Positions 16,792 to 24,371 of a DNA stretch of 64,000 nt are shown here, piece by piece. The position numbers and the translations under genes were made by a program. This DNA comes from Vibrio sp. 10N (GTDB taxonomy: Bacteria > Pseudomonadota > Gammaproteobacteria > Enterobacterales > Vibrionaceae). The stretch lies in NCBI RefSeq assembly GCF_036245475.1, contig NZ_BTPM01000002.1:620001-684000 (forward strand), read 5' to 3'. Within the stretch, counting starts at the first letter, position 1; each line of letters begins with the position of its first letter. The notes below the pieces were generated by a model. That model was not told the origin of the DNA. It did no database searches and saw only the letters and a program-made list of their open reading frames with translations.

Positions 16792-17625
16792 CTAATCTTT
16801 CAATAGTTCTTCGTCTATGAAGTTAGCATGCGCGTAATCATCGCTTTGATTATTGAGCGCGATAGATTCTCGTTTTTGAAACTCAGTAATGATGTCTAAT
16901 AATCGTCGGTTTTCATTGATCAAACGCTTCTTATCATCATCGAGTGACGCGTTGTGTTCACTAAGCATCTCATTACGTGATTTTGCTGTAGCTAACTCGC
17001 TGTTTATGAGAAGCATCGACTTTAGCTCACTTTGAGACGAGTCGTATTTGTCACGTAGCTCAGAATAAACTTGCTCTGTGCGAGCAAGTTCAACCTCTAG
17101 TACTTTATTTCGATTGCGATAGTATTCGACGTCGTCCGTTTGGCGTTGCAACTCATCAACTAACTCAGCTAAGTCTTCATTTTCTTTGTCTAGCATAGAA
17201 ATTTGGTTTAAAGACTCTTGTGTGCGGATGTCGACTAAGTGCTGAACTTCTGCGTCAAACGCTTGCCATACGGTCGTCATTTCGTTTTTCAAAGCAGTAC
17301 TTATGCGTTGCTCGGCATCGACGAACCACGCCGATTTGTCTCTAATGAGAGGTGTGGGTCTAGTTGCTTGTATCAACAACTTAAATGCTATGCGCACGCG
17401 CTTAAAATCACCACCGACCACACTTTGAAGTGCTTTAGCTGAAGTCGGTGCCGTTGATGGGTCGTCAAAAGCACGAGCATAATCTTCTATTGTTTTGCCT
17501 TTTTCGATAGAGCAGCCACAATTTTCAAGTTCAAGCTTCCATTTGTCTTTGAGCGAGTTAGCCAAGCTTCCTTCCTGCCTTGTCGGGGCAGGAAGTGAGG
17601 CAGAGTAGGGAGTAGTGTCATTCAT
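16792..17625 (-). CDS. KfrA-like DNA-binding coiled-coil protein
   Basis: 277 residues. The N-terminal about 110 residues include a helical segment (SAKALQSVVGGDFKRVRIAF) resembling the DNA-binding part of KfrA, a plasmid-encoded repressor and partition-associated protein. Residues of about 120 to 250 form an uninterrupted coiled coil rich in Glu, Asn and Leu. The ATG lies 5 bases after the recombinase stop, and its AAGGAG site is inside the recombinase gene, so the two are coupled. Position next to a relaxase-like gene and the stem-loop region suggests a role in binding that region. The KfrA link rests on architecture rather than clear identity. Confidence 0.5.
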   Translation of the reverse strand: MNDTTPYSASLPAPTRQEGSLANSLKDKWKLELENCGCSIEKGKTIEDYARAFDDPSTAPTSAKALQSVVGGDFKRVRIAFKLLIQATRPTPLIRDKSAWFVDAEQRISTALKNEMTTVWQAFDAEVQHLVDIRTQESLNQISMLDKENEDLAELVDELQRQTDDVEYYRNRNKVLEVELARTEQVYSELRDKYDSSQSELKSMLLINSELATAKSRNEMLSEHNASLDDDKKRLINENRRLLDIITEFQKRESIALNNQSDDYAHANFIDEELLKD

Positions 17626-17630
17626 ATTAA

Positions 17631-18929
17631 CTACTCCTTGTCGAGATCTAGCGTGTATGCGATAGCTTGAAGAATTTGCTCCCTGTGTGTTTTATCATTT
17701 GTGTTTCCCGCCAGCTCGAGCATTGTCATAATAAAATCATTATCTTTATTCGTTGCATTTTGGGATCGTTGTTTTTGGGTAACTATCTGATCAGGCACTT
17801 TAATAGAATTATCGTCAGTTAACTTAAAGAGATCGGAAATTGTTTTCTCTGCTTTCTTTTGTTCTTTTTTTAAACTAACTTTGTTGCGCTTCGCATAGTG
17901 TTGCTCAACGATACTTACGTCTTTGTGTCCTAATAAGTCTGCGATCCAGGCAACACTGGTGCCACTGTTATAATGAACCGATGCACAACTGTGGCGAAGT
18001 TGGTTTGGGCCGCGGTGAGCCACATTAGCTTTGGTCAGAAATTCGGTGAAAAACTGTTTCGCGAACTGTTTTGAATTGATCCATGCTCGGCCTGTTCGAT
18101 CATTGATAAAGATGAACCTGCGTTTGTCTTTCCGAACAGTGATATTGTCTCGCTCTACGATATCTATTGAGATAGGAGCTTTCATAGCAGTGATTGGTTG
18201 TAAACGTCTTAGAATCTTCGCAGCTTCTGAAGATAACTCTATCATTCGGGTAGATTCTTTTGTCTTCGTAACTTTGTACTGATTGATCGGCTTAGCTAGA
18301 TCGACAAAGAGTCGGCACTTCTCAACGCCTTCCTCGACATAAAACTCAACGTTCTCCCATGTTGCACAGATAAGTTCGCTGATACGTAGCGCTGTCAAAA
18401 GACCAAATATAGTCATGTCCTTTGATACCTGATCATCGGTTTCAGTTAAGAGCAGCTTTCTCACTTCTTCTTCATTGAGAGGATGCGGCTCTTTATTGAC
18501 TACTTTTAGATTTTTAAATGTTTGCATGAGGTCATATTTCTGGTGACCTGATGTTTGTGCTTTTGAGCAAATCGCTCGCAGTATTGTGTAACAGCCGTTT
18601 ATGACTTTCGCTCTACAACCCGCTTTTAGTAGAGTCGTCCTGAGAGTTTCAATATCTTCTATGCAAAGTTCATCAATGGATTTTGTGCCAAGCTGTCTAA
18701 TGATGTGCCTTGCATGTGTCTTCATACAAACGACGGTAGATTCAGCTAAGATCGGTTCTTTGGTGCTTAACTCATGACAAACTGCTCTAGCAACTGAAGA
18801 TTGCTCGTAGTCATCAACATTAAGAGATACATCGGAAGATCGCGTGCCTTTGCGCTTTTTCGCAGTTCTGGCTTTTAACTTTCTTCGTTTTTGCGGGGCT
18901 TGCTTTGTTTCTTGTTTATCAGACTTCAT
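17631..18929 (-). CDS. Tyrosine recombinase/phage-type integrase
   Basis: 432 residues. A Lys/Arg-rich N-terminus (about 40 residues) precedes a core-binding domain. The catalytic domain shows LTALRISELICATWENV (first Arg), NQLRHSCASVHYNSG (the HxxR region with Asn in place of the first His) and LLGHKDVSIVEQHYAKR (His and nucleophilic Tyr). It cuts and rejoins DNA through a 3'-phosphotyrosine. It is the first gene of a reverse-strand run with the KfrA-like gene and the relaxase candidate, which is unusual because it is 6 kb from the tRNA junction. It may belong to an older or nested element. Confidence 0.85.
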   Translation of the reverse strand: MKSDKQETKQAPQKRRKLKARTAKKRKGTRSSDVSLNVDDYEQSSVARAVCHELSTKEPILAESTVVCMKTHARHIIRQLGTKSIDELCIEDIETLRTTLLKAGCRAKVINGCYTILRAICSKAQTSGHQKYDLMQTFKNLKVVNKEPHPLNEEEVRKLLLTETDDQVSKDMTIFGLLTALRISELICATWENVEFYVEEGVEKCRLFVDLAKPINQYKVTKTKESTRMIELSSEAAKILRRLQPITAMKAPISIDIVERDNITVRKDKRRFIFINDRTGRAWINSKQFAKQFFTEFLTKANVAHRGPNQLRHSCASVHYNSGTSVAWIADLLGHKDVSIVEQHYAKRNKVSLKKEQKKAEKTISDLFKLTDDNSIKVPDQIVTQKQRSQNATNKDNDFIMTMLELAGNTNDKTHREQILQAIAYTLDLDKE

Positions 18930-19531
18930 ATCCTCGACCTACAAAATTAAGGCCATCAAAAAAATTGAGTTGCTCTTCTCGCGGAGCGTACATTCTGTAC
19001 TAGTTATTATTATTTTTTGATTGCTCATTAGTGAATGTGCTTATATAAAATCACAGATCAAAAATGATCGCAAGTACATGATATTTAAGGTTTTGTTGAC
19101 TTTTTGTGGCGTTGATATCTAATGACTCAGGTATATTTTTAGTGTGTATATTTTAGTCGATTTAAGTGTCTGATTTATAAGAACTAGATAAAGTAGGCAG
19201 TAATTATTCAGTGATTAATAAATTTTGAAGAAAAATCAACCGTTGGAGAAAAGTGTGATGCGCATCGCGTTATCTTGTCGTTTTTTAAGACTTAAGCAAA
19301 GAGAAGTTCTTAAGAAACTGGCGTTGAGATTGATGGTTTGTGAAGTTCCATCTCTGTGTTGAAGACCTCATATCCTAAATCAAAAATGCCCCAAAACGTT
19401 CTAGGAAGTAAATCTATATAATCCAATCTTTCATTTTTGCATGGATGAAAATCAAACTTGTCTATTTTTGAACTTTAGAATGTTTCGTAGGATAGCGTCA
19501 TCAACTTGCTAATACATAATGAAGGTTTGAA
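18930..19531. other. AT-rich control region between recombinase and DoxX-like genes
   Basis: 602 bp without a convincing gene. GTACA-TTC-TGTAC at 18988-19000 lies about 60 bases before the recombinase start and may be its operator. GATGCGCATC at 19258-19267 is a 10-bp palindrome. Near the right end is a 14-bp motif shared with the LysR control region (19458-19471). Confidence 0.5.
19457..19472 (+). promoter_or_regulatory. Candidate LysR-protein site upstream of the DoxX-like gene
   Basis: TTGTCTATTTTTGA, identical to 21098-21111. Here it lies within the dyad TCAAA, ten bases, TTTGA, which has the T-N11-A shape of LysR sites. It is about 60 bp before the DoxX-like start. Confidence 0.5.
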
Positions 19532-20047
19532 ATGAGCACATCACAACTAATTCTTGAGTTATCTCTTATAGGCACGATGCTACTCGTTACGGGTGTTTTT
19601 TTGGTTCGTAGTTATGACAAAACTGACAGCGTGGGCACAAAAATTCAAAAGATACTAACGGGTCTTCTTGGTGCCTTTATGGTGATGGCGGGAACAGTAA
19701 AATTCTTTGACCCGTTCACGACGATGTTTGCAAAACAAATTGCACTGAGCGAACTGCCTTTCCCAACTTTGTCTCGCTGGGCTGGGCAATTAGGTGAGAT
19801 TTTTGCAGGTCTACTGCTGCTTGTAGTGATGATTGGTAATAAAGTTCTACCTGCGCCGATTAAAGATAAAGCGATGCAGTTATCAACGCTATTAACGACA
19901 GCAATTATGATTGTGGCTGTGTATGTTCACCTGCTGCCAAGTGTGCCAGCGGAGGTATTGCCACTTCAGTCTAAACCGCCTGTAATGACACTGATTATTC
20001 TTGGTTTAGCGTGGTTGAATACATTCCTATATTTTCGTAAAAAGTAA
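19532..20047 (+). CDS. DoxX-like integral membrane protein
   Basis: 171 residues with four or five hydrophobic helices. GLLGAFMVMAGTVKFFDPF and GQLGEIFAGLLLL follow the DoxX/DoxD pattern of small quinone-related membrane proteins. Their biochemical role is unclear, though several are linked to redox or thiol stress. It faces a LysR gene across a terminator and shares an upstream motif with the DUF2798/AhpD-like unit, so it probably belongs to the same regulon. The start ATG follows GAAGGTTTGAA. Confidence 0.65.
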   Translation: MSTSQLILELSLIGTMLLVTGVFLVRSYDKTDSVGTKIQKILTGLLGAFMVMAGTVKFFDPFTTMFAKQIALSELPFPTLSRWAGQLGEIFAGLLLLVVMIGNKVLPAPIKDKAMQLSTLLTTAIMIVAVYVHLLPSVPAEVLPLQSKPPVMTLIILGLAWLNTFLYFRKK

Positions 20048-20063
20048 TCACTAACAATACAAG

Positions 20064-20096
20064 CGCCAGATTAGTTCGTCTAGTCTGGCGTTTTTT
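20064..20096 (+). terminator. Intrinsic terminator after the DoxX-like gene
   Basis: CGCCAGA, loop, TCTGGCG, then TTTTTTCTTT, 16 bases after the stop codon. Confidence 0.85.
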
Positions 20097-20110
20097 CTTT
20101 CTGGTGACGA

Positions 20111-21031
20111 TTAATCTCGTTCTGAGTTTATCGAAGCTAAAAACTCTGCCGATTGACCAAAGCGTTCAAAAATCATATCTCTAAAAGCTACCACTCTGGT
20201 CGCTATCAGTTTTCTGTCTGCCCACACCAAGAATGCTTTACCTGTAGGGCATTCAACGTCTGGCAATACCTCGACTAACTTTTTTCTTTCGGCAGGCTTT
20301 TCAAAGGCGGCTCTCGGCATCATACAGATCCCCGCACCTGCTAATGTTGCATCAATATTCAAGCGTAAACTGCTAACGGAATATCGTGGTTGATAGGGGA
20401 TACGGATCGCTTTGCCATCTTCTTTTAGTTCCCAGTATGGCAAGTTATTCCCAGATAGTAGCTGATGATCAATCAACTCTTCTGCCCGCTCAGGCTGGCC
20501 ATGCTTTTCGATATAGTTTGGGGATGCTGCAAGCATTAATGGTGACTCAAACAATTGGCGCTGTATTAAGTGACTGGCATGAGGTGGAATGGTCACAATC
20601 GCAAGATCTATCTGCTCATCAAAGAAACGCTCTGTGCCTGCACTAAATTGAATCGTGACGGAGACTTCTGGGTGATTCTGCATAAACTCAATCGCCATTT
20701 TTTGCAAAAAGTTATCCGCAAATGGCTCTGGGCAAGAGACTCGGATTTCGCCCGTTAATACTGGCTGGCTATTGGAAAGCTGCGTCCACTCATCATTTAG
20801 CTGCATAAAGAGAGCAGCAAAGCGTTGGTAGTATTCGTCACCTGCTGTGGTGAGTTGGAACTGCTTTGCATTACGGTGTACCAGTTTTTCACCCAGCTTA
20901 TCTTCAAGGCTTGCCACTGCCCTTGATAGTGTTGGTGCTGAAACGTGGGTTTTAAGACTCGCGGCTGCAAAACCACCGCACTCGACAGATTGGCAAAACA
21001 GGTAGAGGTTAGAGATGTCCTTTGCTTTCAT
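20111..21031 (-). CDS. LysR-family transcriptional regulator
   Basis: 306 residues. The HTH is at residues 18-37 (FAAASLKTHVSAPTLSRAV), followed by EDKLGEKLVHRNAKQFQLT and a substrate-binding domain. It is of the CrgA/YhaJ-like subclass. It lies between the DoxX-like gene and the divergent DUF2798/AhpD-like genes. A shared 14-bp motif occurs before both target units, so it probably controls both and itself. The start ATG at 21031 has AAAGGACAT-type purines downstream and no strong ribosome site. Confidence 0.9.
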   Translation of the reverse strand: MKAKDISNLYLFCQSVECGGFAAASLKTHVSAPTLSRAVASLEDKLGEKLVHRNAKQFQLTTAGDEYYQRFAALFMQLNDEWTQLSNSQPVLTGEIRVSCPEPFADNFLQKMAIEFMQNHPEVSVTIQFSAGTERFFDEQIDLAIVTIPPHASHLIQRQLFESPLMLAASPNYIEKHGQPERAEELIDHQLLSGNNLPYWELKEDGKAIRIPYQPRYSVSSLRLNIDATLAGAGICMMPRAAFEKPAERKKLVEVLPDVECPTGKAFLVWADRKLIATRVVAFRDMIFERFGQSAEFLASINSERD

Positions 21032-21097
21032 ATTTGATCACTCTTGAGCGTCGTACTCTGAGTTAATCATTCAAATATGAAAGATTCAAGTTCAATG

Positions 21098-21111
21098 TTG
21101 TCTATTTTTGA
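21098..21111 (+). promoter_or_regulatory. Candidate LysR-protein site in the divergent promoter
   Basis: TTGTCTATTTTTGA, the same 14 bases as at 19458-19471. It is enclosed by TTCAAT and ATTGAG as an approximate dyad, 67 bp from the LysR start and 68 bp from the DUF2798-like start. Confidence 0.55.
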
Positions 21112-21178
21112 TTGAGAAGTTCAGGGCTAATATAACCCCATCAGTTAGCCAAACTCGGTTAAGTATAGAGAGTTAATC

Positions 21179-21421
21179 ATGAAAAAACTTCCACGTAAAT
21201 TCCAATATCCACTAATGGTTTCTATGGTTCTGCCTACTATGCTTCTTAGTATGCCAGCTATCATGGTTGCTAAGACACTCCCTGCAAATGGTGTGTTCTT
21301 TGATGCGTGGTTAAATGCAGTTTCACAAATGGTGCCATCTGCACTGTTAGTTTTAGCCCTTGTTGCACCAACGGTTCGCCTGTTCGTAACCAAAGTGCTG
21401 CTAGAGCCTGAAGTAAAATAA
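21179..21421 (+). CDS. DUF2798-like small membrane protein
   Basis: 80 residues with two hydrophobic helices (residues 12-30 and 45-66), the usual size and topology of DUF2798. The opening KLPRKFQYPLMVSMVLPTM fits. The function of this family is unknown. It is divergent from the LysR gene and followed after 36 bp by the AhpD-like gene, which makes an operon. Confidence 0.7.
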   Translation: MKKLPRKFQYPLMVSMVLPTMLLSMPAIMVAKTLPANGVFFDAWLNAVSQMVPSALLVLALVAPTVRLFVTKVLLEPEVK

Positions 21422-21457
21422 GTAAGCGTTAATAAGTCAGAGAATGGGAAAGAGAAA

Positions 21458-22009
21458 ATGAGCGAATTTAAACTACACACTGTTGAGTCAGCACCGGAGA
21501 AAAGCAAAGCAATCCTTGAGGGCGCACAAAAGCAAATGGGTATGGTTCCGGGTCTTTACGCGGTAATGGCAGAATCTCCTCAAATTCTAACAGCATACAC
21601 GCAACTGCATCAGCAATTTACTAACACGTCATTTGATGCGGAAGAACTAACGGTAGTATGGCAAACCATTAACGTTGAGCACGAGTGTCACTACTGCGTT
21701 CCTGCACACACTGGTATCGCACACTCGATGAAGGTTGACCCTGCACTGACTGAAGCACTGCGTAATGATGAAGCAATGCCAACTGAAAAGTTGCAAGCAC
21801 TTAAAGACTTCACTCTAGCGGTAGTGCGTGAGCGTGGCAATGTATCAGAGGCAGACCTAACAGCATTCTTCTCAGCGGGTTACGGTCAGCAGCAGGTACT
21901 TGAAGTGATTCTTGGCCTATCGCAAAAGGTGATCAGCAACTACGTAAACCACGTTGCTCACACACCTGTAGACAAAGTATTTGAAAAGTTTGCTTGGTCT
22001 AAAAAATAG
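21458..22009 (+). CDS. Carboxymuconolactone decarboxylase/AhpD-like protein
   Basis: 183 residues, all-helical, with the AhpD-type active site EHECHYCVPAHT (two Cys in CxxC, preceding Glu and following His) near residues 75-86. Members with this motif act as alkylhydroperoxidases or disulphide reductants. Those without it are decarboxylases. AAAGAGAAA precedes the ATG. The DUF2798-like partner and the LysR regulator suggest a small stress-response unit against hydroperoxides, quinones or other electrophiles. Confidence 0.82.
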   Translation: MSEFKLHTVESAPEKSKAILEGAQKQMGMVPGLYAVMAESPQILTAYTQLHQQFTNTSFDAEELTVVWQTINVEHECHYCVPAHTGIAHSMKVDPALTEALRNDEAMPTEKLQALKDFTLAVVRERGNVSEADLTAFFSAGYGQQQVLEVILGLSQKVISNYVNHVAHTPVDKVFEKFAWSKK

Positions 22010-22029
22010 TCACACGAGCTAGATGTCAT

Positions 22030-22059
22030 AGAGCGAACAAGTAAGTTCGCTCTTTCTTT
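22030..22059 (+). terminator. Intrinsic terminator after the AhpD-like gene
   Basis: AGAGCGAAC, AAGTAA, GTTCGCTCT, then TTCTTTA: a perfect 9-bp stem 20 bases after the stop codon. Confidence 0.8.
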
Positions 22060-22110
22060 ACAAAACTTCCAATTTAGACGTCTGTTAGCAACAGTACAAT
22101 GAGGGAGCAT

Positions 22111-22695
22111 ATGGAGTGCAAGAAAACGGGCGTAAAAAAGCCATTTAGATTGGAGGAAATTTGGCGGATTAGAACTCGCTTAGAGCTCAGTAATAATCTG
22201 ATGGAACTATCTCTTCTTAACCTTGCAATCGATAGCAAGCTACGTTCGAATGACCTCTTATCATTAAGGGTGTCAGATGTTTCATCTAACTTCTTAGTAT
22301 TCAACCGTGTTCAATATGTTCAGAAAAAGACTGGCAATGACGTTCAGTTTGAAATCACTCAGAGAACACAGCAAACGCTGAGTCATTGGATTAAAGACCA
22401 AGAACTTCAACCTAAAGACTACCTTTTTCCAAGCCCACGGAAGCCCCATCAATCTCTAAGCTATTCATATTACCGCCGAATAATTCGGAGTTGGGCACTT
22501 GCTTTAGGCCACAATCCTGATCTCTATGGCACTCATTCATTGCGCCGAACCAAGGCTACCTTGATATACCAGAAAACTAAAAATATTCGAGCAATTCAGC
22601 TTTTACTCGGGCACACCAAGATCGAAAATACCATCAAATATTTGGGTGTTGAGTTGGAAGATGCCCTACGTTTATCTGAAGAAATTGAGAGCTGA
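22111..22695 (+). CDS. Short tyrosine recombinase (catalytic domain only)
   Basis: 194 residues from the ATG at 22111, preceded by GAGGGAG; an ATG at 22099 is less well placed. Only the catalytic domain is present, as in FimB/FimE-sized proteins. Arg lies in LAIDSKLRSNDLLSLRV, HxxR in THSLRRTKATLIY, the second His in LLLGHTKIENTIKYLG and the Tyr nucleophile in the same block. Such short enzymes invert or integrate DNA at specific sites. No obvious invertible segment is next to it. It faces away from the LysR set and has a terminator before it. Confidence 0.82.
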   Translation: MECKKTGVKKPFRLEEIWRIRTRLELSNNLMELSLLNLAIDSKLRSNDLLSLRVSDVSSNFLVFNRVQYVQKKTGNDVQFEITQRTQQTLSHWIKDQELQPKDYLFPSPRKPHQSLSYSYYRRIIRSWALALGHNPDLYGTHSLRRTKATLIYQKTKNIRAIQLLLGHTKIENTIKYLGVELEDALRLSEEIES

Positions 22696-22806
22696 TTGGC
22701 AAGATTTAATTATCAAACATTGGCATATTAGAGCTTTTGCTCTGACTCATTTTTGTCCACAAGTGTGCTGAGACTTTTGACTGCTGTTCACTACAAACCT
22801 CGTCGG

Positions 22807-22886
22807 TTATGATTTGAGTAGCCTTATCTTATCAGTCAGCTCGTCGGTTACACCGACGCTGAGTCGAGAGTTTGAATAAGACTATA
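22807..22886 (-). pseudogene. Remnant of a second copy of the HAD-like gene
   Basis: Read on the reverse strand, this segment ends with GVTDELTDKIRLLKS and a stop. The intact neighbour (23107-23514) ends with GVTDELIEKIKMLSL. The similarity extends a few residues upstream (YSNSRLSV against YLSSRYGA), then a stop codon interrupts. It is the truncated 3' end of a paralogue, on the same strand. Confidence 0.7.
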
Positions 22887-23030
22887 CGAGCTAGAAGAGT
22901 AATGAAGTTGACACTTTTACTCGAACCAACTAACCTAACATTTGGCGTTGGGGGGGCGTATCACTCGACCAATCGCGACAGGCAGAAGTACTTTACTCTT
23001 TAGTTTGTATGAATGCTGCTGATACACGAC

Positions 23031-23059
23031 AAAAAGACCAGCCTATAGCTGGTCTTTTT
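23031..23059. terminator. Bidirectional intrinsic terminator
   Basis: AAAAAGACCAGC, CTATA, GCTGGTCTTTTT: a perfect 12-bp stem with A and T runs on both sides, between the recombinase unit and the HAD-like gene. Confidence 0.88.
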
Positions 23060-23106
23060 GTATTCAAATAATTTTGAATTAGCCTTAGTTAGATAGCTTT
23101 GTTCTA

Positions 23107-23514
23107 CTATAAGCTGAGCATCTTTATCTTCTCAATCAGCTCATCCGTTACGCCCGCACCGTACCTACTAGATAAATATCTTTCACAATAGTCAGCTAGC
23201 AGTTCATCACCAGAAAAGTCGCCACAAACCCACCAGTTTGTGACATTTAAAGCATGCGCGTGCGCTCTTAAATGACGAATTGGGTGGGAGTCATCAAGAC
23301 GCGAGCTACGACTCGTTGCTATATCGGGAGCGAGAATGTTGTTATCAAAAATCTTGTTCTCGACAAGCCAACCACGTGTGTATTTACTTAATGTTGGGTA
23401 TAGCATCAAATTCGCTTCTTCTGCCGCTTTAGCAAGCTTGTGCGCAGATTCGATGTCTATTGAATCTGATTTTGAGCGAAGCAGGCTAAAGACATCGACG
23501 TAAAGTATTCTCAT
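23107..23514 (-). CDS. Hypothetical protein, HAD-like N-terminus
   Basis: 135 residues. The start MRILYVDVFSLL has the hydrophobic strand and aspartate of HAD-family proteins but lacks the second motif-I Asp, so phosphatase activity is doubtful. The part HPIRHLRAHAHALNVTNWWVCGDFSGDELL resembles the C-terminal segment of small HAD-domain proteins found on mobile elements. GAGGAG precedes the ATG at 23514. It is the third gene after the integrase and is followed by a terminator. A decayed paralogue lies 230 bp away, which shows recurrent gain or duplication. Confidence 0.5.
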   Translation of the reverse strand: MRILYVDVFSLLRSKSDSIDIESAHKLAKAAEEANLMLYPTLSKYTRGWLVENKIFDNNILAPDIATSRSSRLDDSHPIRHLRAHAHALNVTNWWVCGDFSGDELLADYCERYLSSRYGAGVTDELIEKIKMLSL

Positions 23515-23588
23515 GCAAACTCCTCATAGTGTCAGGGGGTGAGGTGGGGACTAATTTGACGCCCACCTCGTGTTGCGTGGATTGAGTG

Positions 23589-24371
23589 TCAGAGTTTCAT
23601 CACTTTCAAAAGCTCGCGATTAGCTCCGTTTCCGTGTTTCATTGAAAAGTCGCCTAGTTTAAGAATTTTAGTCGATGAACGAGAACAATAATCGCACTCA
23701 GGGATATCATCAATCAAGCAGACAGATATCGGAGTTTGCCGAGTAAGTTGAGACGCGAAGATCTTTACTTCGACATTTAGACTGCAATGTTCCGTTTCTG
23801 CGGTTAGTGTGTTCGTCTCGGAATCAAACGTCATCGACTTATACCGCCCAAATCTCGAAAGGATTATGTAAGCGGCCATTTCGGTGGCATCTTTGGGAAG
23901 TAGAAGGCTCGTTCCACATTTAAAAATGATCGATCTGGCGGAGTGCCCTCCAAGTTCCACTTCAAAGTCTGAACTGAGCATCAATCCACTCATATGATGA
24001 GTTCTTATTTCATCAACGAAATGTTGGTAAATGAAGTAAGGCAGTGTTATGGGAGTTTCATACTGAAGCCCGTTATCTACTATCCAGTTCTGAAGCGTAT
24101 ATTCCTCGAGATTTAAGAGTGATTTAAAGTGACTGATGCCACCTAAAATGCGTTGTACGCTCTTATAGCTGTAACCAAGGTTTTCAAAGTCACGGTCTGT
24201 GAGATAAGGTGATTCATGAAGCAACTGAATTGAAGTGTCGATTAAGCCGATTTCCGACTCTGTAACTCCTCTCTTTAAAAACTGTTGCATGTCGATGCTC
24301 TCTCGATACGACGCACCTTCGAGCAGCGCAGTTATGATATCCGTCCGTATTTGGTCAGTTAACTTAATCAT
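23589..24371 (-). CDS. Conserved hypothetical protein coupled to the integrase
   Basis: 260 residues, not recognised. The N-terminal part is helical (residues 1-110). The C-terminal part contains a likely beta-rich stretch and a CxxC pair (ECDYCS) near residue 229. Its ATG lies 8 bp inside the end of the integrase gene, so translation is coupled, as for a recombination directionality factor or an integrase partner. A 74-bp spacer with a GAGGTGGG/CCCACCTC hairpin separates it from the HAD-like gene. Confidence 0.6.
   Translation of the reverse strand: MIKLTDQIRTDIITALLEGASYRESIDMQQFLKRGVTESEIGLIDTSIQLLHESPYLTDRDFENLGYSYKSVQRILGGISHFKSLLNLEEYTLQNWIVDNGLQYETPITLPYFIYQHFVDEIRTHHMSGLMLSSDFEVELGGHSARSIIFKCGTSLLLPKDATEMAAYIILSRFGRYKSMTFDSETNTLTAETEHCSLNVEVKIFASQLTRQTPISVCLIDDIPECDYCSRSSTKILKLGDFSMKHGNGANRELLKVMKL

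Larger units (their letters stand above)
22696..23106. other. Intergenic region with a decayed gene end
   Basis: 411 bp with no intact gene. It contains a remnant related to the HAD-like gene (22807-22886), a G-rich tract near 22943-22951, and a perfect terminator at 23031-23059. It is probably an old junction between island modules. Confidence 0.6.

Noticed and set aside
22926-22960. attC-like look of the segment with TAACATTTGGCGTTG
   Set aside because: The R-box and the inner dyad expected for integron attC sites are not present, and no cassette array lies here.
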